Assembly (NCBI GenBank): GCA_964584815.1 | Contig: CAZPBO010000050.1 | Coordinates: forward strand, 1-16,785 | Source of the DNA: CAZPBO01 sp964584815 | GTDB lineage: Bacteria; Planctomycetota; SKW154 | Reading direction: 5' to 3' | Length of the DNA stretch: 16,785 bases | Part shown: positions 1-6,287 of the stretch, in pieces | Numbering within the stretch: position 1 is the stretch's first letter | How the letters are laid out: each line of letters begins with the position of its first letter | Program-made: the position numbers and the translations under genes | The notes under the pieces: model-generated | Database searches by the model: none | Told to the model about the DNA's origin: nothing | The model's input: only the letters and a program-made list of their open reading frames with translations

Positions 1-254
1 GCGCCTGTCAGGAACGCCGCTGTGGCGCTGACCACGCGGTTTGCCATCGCGGCAAGCGACTGACTGTCGGAGTGGTTGGCGGCAGAAAACGCATAAAGCG
101 CCTCGCGCTCTTTCTGGCTGTCGTTCAGCAGCGCCGCCATCTCCCCCATCACCCCGTCCAATTGCTCCACAAAACCGCCTGCTCCACTTATCAGACGGTG
201 GCGTTTGACCGCCTTGCCCAGCGGCTGAAATATCGCCGTCTTGTCGTATCCCAT
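1..254 (-). CDS. Hypothetical phage-cluster protein, N-terminal part, cut by the window edge
   Basis: An open frame starts at ATG 252-254 and runs off the left edge without a stop, giving at least 84 residues that begin MGYDKTAIFQPLGKAV. The start is fixed by a strong Shine-Dalgarno sequence (TAGGAGGTG, about 259-268) that overlaps the stop codon of the upstream gene, which implies translational coupling. The visible part is mostly helical and rich in Ala, Gln and Glu, with no signal peptide or membrane segment. I do not recognise the family. By position, after the tail-terminator-like gene, a tail or tail-assembly protein would be typical, but that is inference from gene order only. The C-terminal part lies outside the window. 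Confidence 0.75.
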   Translation of the reverse strand, partial: MGYDKTAIFQPLGKAVKRHRLISGAGGFVEQLDGVMGEMAALLNDSQKEREALYAFSAANHSDSQSLAAMANRVVSATAAFLTG

Positions 255-265
255 CTTTTCACCTC

Positions 266-973
266 CTAATCTCTAACCCAGGCTTCAAGGATAAGAGAAG
301 CGGTGGTGGCGGCTGGCTCACCCTTGTTCGCTCCTTTTGTCTGCACCTCAACTACTTTTGTGTCGTAGTAACCTGCAATCGCCGCAAACGGCGTTATATC
401 GCTTTCAAAGGAGCGCACAATCTCCTCCAATCGGCGGTTGAGGCTCTCCTGCCGTGCTATATCTGACAAGCCCTCTTGGCGCAGAAAGATGTGGAAACGG
501 TGCACCCTGAATGCGCAGCAATTGAGCAGACGCTCTGTCTTTGTTGACAGGTAAGCGACGGTAGCGAGGGGAAAGTCCGTGTCGTGGGGGGAGTTTGCCT
601 GTTGGCTGCTGTAGCGTATGTTCTGCTGCGGCAGAGAATATGTCAGCACAGAGACGATAGCGTCGCGGATTTGTGTCACAACATCCGCAGATGAGGCGCA
701 AAGTCGCAGTATGTTGCCGGGCAGGTCTTCTGTGCCGTCTTCCGCCACCGTTACAGGATAGAACTCATAAAGCACGCCGTCTGTCAGACCGTCAACGGTG
801 ATGATGTCGTCAACGGCGGGATTTGTGTGCAGCGGGGTCGCGCCCCAGGGAAGTGTGCTGTGGACGCGGTAACGGATGCGCACCGCATAGGGAGCGCCGT
901 CAAGGTGTGTTATGCGAAACTTCACTGTGTCACCTGTCTTGTTCTCGTCTGGCACAACCCGCACATAAGCCAT
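266..973 (-). CDS. Phage tail-completion/terminator-like protein with an N-terminal fibronectin-III-like domain
   Basis: A 235-residue protein from ATG 971-973 (MAYVRVV). I prefer this start to the in-frame ATG 21 codons upstream because a TAGGAGGA ribosome site lies just before it and overlaps the stop of the upstream gene. Residues about 1-95 look like a fibronectin-III beta sandwich, with the typical end pattern of a ...GVLYEFYPVTVAEDGTE... strand followed by a Leu-Pro-Gly-Asn turn. Residues about 97-235 (starting SADVVTQIRDAIVSVL and ending EAWVRD) resemble small tail-terminator or head-tail completion proteins, which cap the tail tube or join it to the head. Order after capsid and connector fits. 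The FnIII part may decorate the particle or bind a surface. The domain calls are by pattern, so the phage role is likely but the exact role is uncertain. Confidence 0.6.
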   Translation of the reverse strand: MAYVRVVPDENKTGDTVKFRITHLDGAPYAVRIRYRVHSTLPWGATPLHTNPAVDDIITVDGLTDGVLYEFYPVTVAEDGTEDLPGNILRLCASSADVVTQIRDAIVSVLTYSLPQQNIRYSSQQANSPHDTDFPLATVAYLSTKTERLLNCCAFRVHRFHIFLRQEGLSDIARQESLNRRLEEIVRSFESDITPFAAIAGYYDTKVVEVQTKGANKGEPAATTASLILEAWVRD

Positions 974-983
974 AGCATTCCTC

Positions 984-1415
984 CTAACCGCGTAGATTGG
1001 AGAGAGGATGGATGGGTGGTTCGTCAGGCACTCCATCGCCGTCTGTGTCGGGAAGCAGCACCAACTCCCGAAGCCGTTTTATGCGCTCCTGCCGCAGGAG
1101 ACGCGCTTTCCAGAAGAGCGCATCCCCTTCACGGCAATTGTTTATATGCCCCATATAAACCACTTCCTGAAGCCAGATGTCTTCCAAGTCCTCAAGGTCG
1201 GAAGGGTTGGCGAGTTTTGCGGTGTCAACAAGTCCTTCATCAGTGATAAGACCACGGGAATCAAGGAGCGCCCAGACGCCGTTGCGCTTCAGGAAGGTGT
1301 TGATGCGTTCTGTTATCATATCGCGTATGTTCTGGAAAGACTCGCCTTCCTGCAGCCAGTCAAAGATTTGGGGGTCAACCAATCGCAGCCTTGTGTCGGA
1401 TGAGTAGTTAGCCAT
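984..1415 (-). CDS. Head-tail connector-like phage protein with a C-terminal calcium-loop motif
   Basis: A 143-residue protein beginning MANYSSDTRLRLVDP, with a GGAG-type ribosome site about ten bases before the ATG. The body is helical and charged, as in the small connector or adaptor proteins usually coded directly after the major capsid gene. Near the C-terminus (about 122-131) it carries DTDGDGVPDEPP, an Asp-rich loop of the thrombospondin type-3/dockerin kind that binds calcium in other proteins. This is unusual at the end of a connector and could stabilise the particle or anchor an interaction. The stop codon is part of the next gene's ribosome site, so the two are likely co-translated. 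The assignment rests on size and gene order; no diagnostic motif of a connector family is visible. Confidence 0.55.
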   Translation of the reverse strand: MANYSSDTRLRLVDPQIFDWLQEGESFQNIRDMITERINTFLKRNGVWALLDSRGLITDEGLVDTAKLANPSDLEDLEDIWLQEVVYMGHINNCREGDALFWKARLLRQERIKRLRELVLLPDTDGDGVPDEPPIHPLSNLRG

Positions 1416-1438
1416 CGCCGTTTCTCCGAAAGGAGGGA

Positions 1439-1460
1439 GGGGGCGGCGTGAACCGCCCCC
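1439..1460 (-). other. GC-rich hairpin between the capsid and connector genes
   Basis: A perfect 8-bp stem (GGGGGCGG at 1439-1446 with CCGCCCCC at 1453-1460) and a 6-base loop lie nine bases after the capsid stop and before the connector ribosome site. On the minus strand it is followed by CTCCCTCCTTT rather than a clean T run. It may act as a leaky terminator or as a 3'-end stabiliser that keeps capsid mRNA in excess over downstream genes; that role is inferred. Confidence 0.5.
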
Positions 1461-1468
1461 GTTTCCGA

Positions 1469-2437
1469 CTACGCCAATGACGAGGCGGAAAACACCTTGT
1501 GGAGCGCCTCGGGACGCAACTCACCAAACCCAATCAGCGCATACCAGCCGACATTCAGCGTTCTGCCGAGGTTGTCAAAGGGACCGGTGATGCGAAGTTG
1601 CGGTTTTACTCCTTCGGCGTATCCGATAGCCTGATAGCCGAGGAAGTAGGATGTGTAGACATCGCAGGAGTCGCCGCCGGCATTGCTCTGAATTCGGCAT
1701 AGCGTTGTGGAGATAATACGGAACCCCTCAAAGGCACCGACCTCGCCGTTGTAAATCTGCTCAGGGTCGCAATATTCGCGTGGAGCAAGCCAGGTGCCTG
1801 TCTGCTTGTTTGAGGCGTATCCTTCGTTGCGCAGGTCAAAGATGACATCAGGATGCATAATGGCGATGTAGAAGCCGCCGTCGTATTTGGGAACATTGGC
1901 TCGCTCCAGTTTGGCATAGACTCTGCGCAGAGTGTCGGCGGTTATGGTGTCGTCTGATGTGATATCTGTTAGGGCGGAACCGCCGCCTTGGTAGGTGACA
2001 TAATCGGCAGATGTGTTGGCATCGTAGGACGCACGGGCTATGAGGTCAACCGAGTGTGCCATATTGGCGCCCACAACACGCGCTATCGCCAAGTCCACAT
2101 TGTCAAACGCCGTCGCACGCAGCCGGTTGGTGTAGGTCACAACATTGCCGAACTCCTGCAGCGTTATGCTTTTCTGAACGCAGGTGACAGGATGGCGCGT
2201 GGCGTCTGAGTATTCATCGGGTAAAGGGTCGGTTACGGGGTCAAGAAGGTTGTAAATGGTAAAAACAACCTGGTCACCCGGCATAGGGTCTCCGCGGCGG
2301 GCGTCCCACTTCTTCTGCTGGGCAAACTGCGCGAAGTAAATACTGGGCAGAAACGCCAGTTCGGTCGCCCTTGAGTAGACTGTTTGCACCAACTCTTCAA
2401 GGGGACCACCTGACGAGACGGTGTATTCGTTTGCCAT
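1469..2437 (-). CDS. Major capsid protein, N4-gp56-like family
   Basis: A 322-residue protein starting MANEYTVSSGG, preceded by a good ribosome site (GGAGGATGAG). The sequence pattern matches the HK97-fold coat proteins of the N4-gp56 type. It has an N-terminal helix (ELVQTVYSRATELA), a middle KSITLQEFGNVVTYTNRLRA strand region, a long helical segment (DLAIARVVGANMAHSVDLIARA), an AIMHPDVIFDLRN motif, and a C-terminal FLGYQAIGYAEG...LGRTLNVGWYALIGFGEL region. Length is normal for the family. It would form the icosahedral head shell. The scaffold-like gene is just upstream, as in most tailed-phage head modules. No frameshift or internal stop is seen, so the gene looks intact. Family assignment is from memory of the pattern; a profile search would settle it. 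Confidence 0.8.
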   Translation of the reverse strand: MANEYTVSSGGPLEELVQTVYSRATELAFLPSIYFAQFAQQKKWDARRGDPMPGDQVVFTIYNLLDPVTDPLPDEYSDATRHPVTCVQKSITLQEFGNVVTYTNRLRATAFDNVDLAIARVVGANMAHSVDLIARASYDANTSADYVTYQGGGSALTDITSDDTITADTLRRVYAKLERANVPKYDGGFYIAIMHPDVIFDLRNEGYASNKQTGTWLAPREYCDPEQIYNGEVGAFEGFRIISTTLCRIQSNAGGDSCDVYTSYFLGYQAIGYAEGVKPQLRITGPFDNLGRTLNVGWYALIGFGELRPEALHKVFSASSLA

Positions 2438-2457
2438 TTCTCATCCTCCAAAGGGGG

Positions 2458-3006
2458 TTAGACTTTGCCGCGATGCTCTTCAACGATGCGCTCAATTTCG
2501 CGGAAGGAGCGGGCGGAGTTGATGCGCTCAACCAGCGATGGGGAGGGGGTGGCGGTGGCGTTAGGGGAGGAGCCTGCCCCGCCGCCGAGCGTCGCTTTCT
2601 TATGATGCGGGTTGGCGGCGAGGAACTCTCTCACGAGGTCTTCAGGTGTCATCCGCTTGCCCGTTTTGGTGAAGCGGATTTGCCCAGACTCGTCCACGAC
2701 CACCGGCTCATAGTTTTCATCAAGGCTCACCCGCTCCTCAAGTAGTGAGGTGACCTGCTCCGGGTCAACGGCGTTCTGCCTCCGCGCGGCTTCCTCAAGG
2801 CTCTTGCGAACCTTCAACTGCCGCACAACACCCATCAGACGCCCTATCTCCTCCTCCTTCTCCCGAAGCAACTCGTCCTTCGCCAATTGCTGGCGATACT
2901 TCTCTTTCCACTTCTTCATCTCTGCATAGACCCTTTTGAAGTCAGAAAGCGGAACTGTCTGCTCCTCGTCACGGGTGGTCTGTTCTCTGATTGTTTCATC
3001 AGCCAT
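2458..3006 (-). CDS. Phage capsid scaffolding-like protein
   Basis: A 182-residue protein from ATG 3004-3006 (MADETIREQTTRDEEQ), with a strong TAAGGAGG ribosome site. An in-frame extension to 3360 exists but runs antisense into the kinase gene and has no ribosome site, so I reject it. Residues about 22-78 form a highly charged coiled coil (KKWKEKYRQQLAKDELLREK and onward). Residues about 92-132 hold a short conserved-looking block (VSLDENYEPVVVDESGQIRF, then MTPEDLVREFLAANPHHKK). A Gly/Ser/Thr/Pro-rich linker and a basic C-terminal helix (about 157-182) follow. That layout, a coiled coil ending in a basic capsid-binding helix and coded just before the coat protein, is typical of scaffolding proteins that template the head and then leave. 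It is the first gene of the visible block. Confidence 0.7.
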   Translation of the reverse strand: MADETIREQTTRDEEQTVPLSDFKRVYAEMKKWKEKYRQQLAKDELLREKEEEIGRLMGVVRQLKVRKSLEEAARRQNAVDPEQVTSLLEERVSLDENYEPVVVDESGQIRFTKTGKRMTPEDLVREFLAANPHHKKATLGGGAGSSPNATATPSPSLVERINSARSFREIERIVEEHRGKV

Positions 3007-3142
3007 AACAAGCCTCCTTAAGAAGGGCGCAGCATCTGTGCGATGCCGATACACATAACAGGTGCGACTCAAACACAAATTTTGTTGATTAAGTTTCAGG
3101 ATTCTGGTAGTTTGTAAGAGATAGTTTGTTGGGAGTGGGGAT
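3007..3142. other. Divergent intergenic border between the phage block and the kinase operon
   Basis: This 136-base gap separates the minus-strand phage genes from the plus-strand kinase gene. It holds the scaffold gene's ribosome site (about 3011-3018) and, on the plus strand, an AT-rich stretch with a possible promoter. I see no tRNA, attachment repeat or integrase remnant. A small inverted pair (GCATC/GATGC around 3030-3045) is too weak to call. Confidence 0.5.
3085..3113 (+). promoter_or_regulatory. Possible sigma-70-type promoter for the kinase operon
   Basis: TTGATT (3085-3090) and TAGTTT (3108-3113) are separated by 17 bases in an AT-rich stretch, placing a start about 20-25 bases before the kinase ATG. 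The -10 box is a poor match, so this is only a candidate. Confidence 0.3.
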
Positions 3143-6100
3143 ATGTTTGACCCGATAAAGGACGGGGTAGTTTTGGCAGAGGAGGCGGTCAAACAAGGGT
3201 TGTTGGCACAAGAGAAACTTGATGAGGCGCTTAAAAAACAGGAAAATGCCAAGGAGCGTTCTGTGATATCAATTCTGCTGGATATGGGAAGTCTGTCTGC
3301 AGATGGCATACGGTTTGTGGTTGAGCGTTTGAGGGAGAAGGTGGAGGCGGATGGGGACACCCAGGAGGTTGCGGAGATAGACTACGGACTTGAGGCGTTG
3401 AAGAAGGGTTACATAACGATAAAGCAGTTGTGGCAGGCAATAGAGGAACGGGCAAGGAAGAAGAAGGAAGGGGCAAAGGACACTCTGGGCGAGGTGTTGC
3501 GCGTGTCGGGAACTCTGTCGTTGGACGATGCGCTGGATGTGCTGAAGTCGCGAGGACGGGTGATAATGCGGTGTCCTGAATGCGAGGCGCAATACCATGT
3601 GGAGAACTACATAGAGGGACGCGAATATACCTGCCTTAAGTGCGGTGCGCCACTTGAGTTGCCTGATAAACTTCAGACCCTCAATGTTGAGGGAACCGCC
3701 TACGATACCAAAACCCATATACAGGCGATGGACGATATGTTTGTGGGCAAGCGAATAGGACAGGTGCAGATACTCTCCAAACTGGGCGAGGGAGGAATGG
3801 GTGCGGTTTATAAGGGGCGGCATCTGGCGCTGAACAAGGAGGTGGCGGTAAAAATTATGTCGCCTGCGCTGATGGGCGAGGTGCACAAAAAGCGTTTTTT
3901 GAGGGAAGCGCGCGCGGCGGCGAGACTGGAACATCCCAACATCGTTCAGGTCTACGATGCCGGTGAGTTTGAGGGCTACAACTACATAACGATGCAGTTC
4001 ATAGACGGCTGCAGTTTGGGGGACAAAGTAGCAAAGAGCGGTCGTGTAGACCAGTTGGAGGCGCTGCGCATCATAAGGGACGCTGCCAGAGGGTTGGCGC
4101 ACGCCCATAAAAACGGTATGATTCACCGCGATATAAAGCCTGACAACATCATGCTCACAAAAAGCGGTCAAGTAAAAGTTGCAGACTTCGGGCTCGTCAA
4201 GAGCGCCGATGTAGAAAAAGACCTGGGACTTTCGCGCTCTATGCTGATGGGCACCCCCCATTATATGGCGCCAGAACAGTTTGAAGGCGCACCTCCCGAC
4301 CCCCGCGTTGACATATACGCTCTTGGCGTCACATTCTATGAACTGGTGACGGGCAAACGCCCATTTGAGGGAAAGACCGCTTTCAAAGTGATGGAGGCAC
4401 ACCTGCGTAGGAAGCCCCCACGCCCAGAAGATGTTGTCTCCGAAATCCATCCCGAGATTTCGCGCATCATCCTGAAGATGCTGGAGAAGGAGCCAGAGAA
4501 GCGCTACCAGAGTATGGATGAGTTGATAGAGGACTTAAACCGTGCGGAGCAGATACTGACGGGCAAGAAACCTGAAGGCAAGAAAGTTTCTGCGGGACTG
4601 TTTGTGGGGATTGCTGTCGTTGCGGCGGCGGTTGTGGTGGGGCTGGTATTTTATCTACGCCACAGACAGTGGCAGGAGTTTGTGGAGCAGGGGATGAACA
4701 AGTGGCTGGGTGTGGCGCGGTTGGTGGACACCAAGATGAAGGAAGGGGACTACTGCGGGGCGGCGGAAACGCTGACAGGATTTGATGCCCAGACTTATAA
4801 AGAGACGGAGGTCTACAACCGTTATTTGAGCAAGAGAGAGGAGTTGATAGAGAAGGCGGTGGAGCATTACAAGAAGTTGGGTGACGATGCGGAGGCGGGT
4901 GTCGCGAGCAACGGACCCGACTGGGCGTTGGAGAAGGTCAGGAGCGCGGCGGATGAGGTGCACAAACTGAGCCTGCGACTGCAGGATGAGCGTGTGAAAA
5001 AAGAAGCCGAAAGGCTGGTGAGTCTGCGCGATAAGTTCAGCAAGGAGTGCGCAGCCGCCCAGAAAGCCTACCGCGATATGGAAAAACTGGTGCAGCAAAA
5101 AGAGCAGGAAGGCGACCTTGACAAAGCGATTGAGATAGTAAAGGATTTCAGAAGTGATGTGGCGTCTTTTGAGGAAAAGGCTCGGCAGTTGCTTGAGCGC
5201 CTTGAAAGGAAGCGCAGCGAGGCTATAAGCGCTTTTGAAAGGGAGTTGTCTAATAAAATGGCGGCATTGAAGGAAGCAAAGAAGCCAGAGGATTTGGATG
5301 ACCTGATGAAGTTTTTGACGGCGGCAACACGCTCAAAAATCGCCGAGATACAGAAGAAAGCGGAGGAGCCTTTCAAGCAGGTGAGCAAGGCAAAGGAAGA
5401 ATTGACCAATTTTGTTAAGGATATGCAGCGTTTGGTGGAGGAGGCGACGGGAGAGGAGGCGCTTAAGATTGTCGCTCCGTATCTCCGTTCTGCTCTGCCG
5501 CGGGTGCGCGAGATAGCCGCATCCCGTCTTTTGGACATAAAACGGCGCCTCTATCCCGATATGGTCTACATCCCAGCGGGCAGTTGCGTTCTTGGGTCAT
5601 CCAATCCCGCCGACAGAAACCCCATCCGCAAGAATGTGAAGTTGTCAGGTTTCTTTATAGACGAGCGGGAGGTGACGAACGAGCAGTATGAGCGTTTTGT
5701 GAAGGCAGGTGGTTACAGCGACCCCACTTATTGGGATAAGGAAGGTTGGGCAAAGATAAGGGATTTTGTGGATAAAACAGGCAAACCAGGACCTGCAACT
5801 TGGTCAGATGGTCATCCACCTGAAGGTGCAGAGAACTTACCGGTGACAGGAGTCTCGCTTTGGGAAGCAAGGGCGTATGCGAAGTGGGCGGGCAAGCGCC
5901 TGCCAACATCTGATGAATGGGAGAAAGCCGCTTCCTGGGATGCCGCCTCCAAAAGGAAACGCCTCTATCCGTGGGGCGACAGATTTGACGAAAAGAAAGT
6001 CCATATCGGGGATGAGAGTGGTTCTGTGCCGGTTACATCACAGATTTATGAGAAAGATGTGAGTCCGTATGGCGTGCGCGGAATGGGTGGCAATGTGGCG

Positions 6101-6283
6101 GAGTGGACGAACACGGCTATCAAAGGTGCATATATAGTGCGGGGCTCCTCTTTCAGATGGATAAATCAGTGGCGCGTCCGCACAACATACGCGGCTTATC
6201 GTCTTAAGCCATCAGAGCGCCCCGCTCATGTGGGTTTCAGATGCGTAAAGGATGATATTGACATAAGCAAGTATTGGAGGTGA
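3143..6283 (+). CDS. Membrane Ser/Thr protein kinase with zinc ribbon, exterior coiled coil and SUMF1/FGE-like domain
   Basis: A 1046-residue Hanks-type kinase receptor. Residues 1-135 contain two or three helical segments of the pattern 'LGEVL...LSLDDALDVL', like MshEN/PilB N-terminal modules. A zinc ribbon follows (C144, C147, C164, C167). The kinase domain spans about 203-470: LGEGGMGAVYKG at 214, K237, E255, HRDIKPDN at 328-335, DFG at 348 and APE at 376, all catalytic residues present. One membrane span lies at about 484-505, then an exterior coiled coil (about 510-800). The final domain (about 805-1037) is SUMF1/FGE-like (DMVYIPAG, FFIDEREVTNEQY, GKRLPTSDEWEKAA, GGNVAEW, GFRC). At the two cysteines needed for formylglycine-generating activity this protein has W1006 and R1011, so that domain is probably a binding or sensing module. 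The ribosome site is weak (GGGAG). First gene of an apparent operon. It likely phosphorylates cytoplasmic targets in response to an exterior signal. Confidence 0.9.
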   Translation: MFDPIKDGVVLAEEAVKQGLLAQEKLDEALKKQENAKERSVISILLDMGSLSADGIRFVVERLREKVEADGDTQEVAEIDYGLEALKKGYITIKQLWQAIEERARKKKEGAKDTLGEVLRVSGTLSLDDALDVLKSRGRVIMRCPECEAQYHVENYIEGREYTCLKCGAPLELPDKLQTLNVEGTAYDTKTHIQAMDDMFVGKRIGQVQILSKLGEGGMGAVYKGRHLALNKEVAVKIMSPALMGEVHKKRFLREARAAARLEHPNIVQVYDAGEFEGYNYITMQFIDGCSLGDKVAKSGRVDQLEALRIIRDAARGLAHAHKNGMIHRDIKPDNIMLTKSGQVKVADFGLVKSADVEKDLGLSRSMLMGTPHYMAPEQFEGAPPDPRVDIYALGVTFYELVTGKRPFEGKTAFKVMEAHLRRKPPRPEDVVSEIHPEISRIILKMLEKEPEKRYQSMDELIEDLNRAEQILTGKKPEGKKVSAGLFVGIAVVAAAVVVGLVFYLRHRQWQEFVEQGMNKWLGVARLVDTKMKEGDYCGAAETLTGFDAQTYKETEVYNRYLSKREELIEKAVEHYKKLGDDAEAGVASNGPDWALEKVRSAADEVHKLSLRLQDERVKKEAERLVSLRDKFSKECAAAQKAYRDMEKLVQQKEQEGDLDKAIEIVKDFRSDVASFEEKARQLLERLERKRSEAISAFERELSNKMAALKEAKKPEDLDDLMKFLTAATRSKIAEIQKKAEEPFKQVSKAKEELTNFVKDMQRLVEEATGEEALKIVAPYLRSALPRVREIAASRLLDIKRRLYPDMVYIPAGSCVLGSSNPADRNPIRKNVKLSGFFIDEREVTNEQYERFVKAGGYSDPTYWDKEGWAKIRDFVDKTGKPGPATWSDGHPPEGAENLPVTGVSLWEARAYAKWAGKRLPTSDEWEKAASWDAASKRKRLYPWGDRFDEKKVHIGDESGSVPVTSQIYEKDVSPYGVRGMGGNVAEWTNTAIKGAYIVRGSSFRWINQWRVRTTYAAYRLKPSERPAHVGFRCVKDDIDISKYWR

Positions 6284-6287
6284 GGTT

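Noticed and set aside
3007..3360. N-terminal extension of the scaffold protein into the kinase gene
   Set aside because: It lacks a ribosome site and is antisense to the kinase N-terminus, while ATG 3004-3006 has TAAGGAGG before it.
3269..4450. Minus-strand reading frame of 393 codons opposite the kinase domain
   Set aside because: It is antisense to an obviously conserved kinase sequence and has the composition of a shadow frame.
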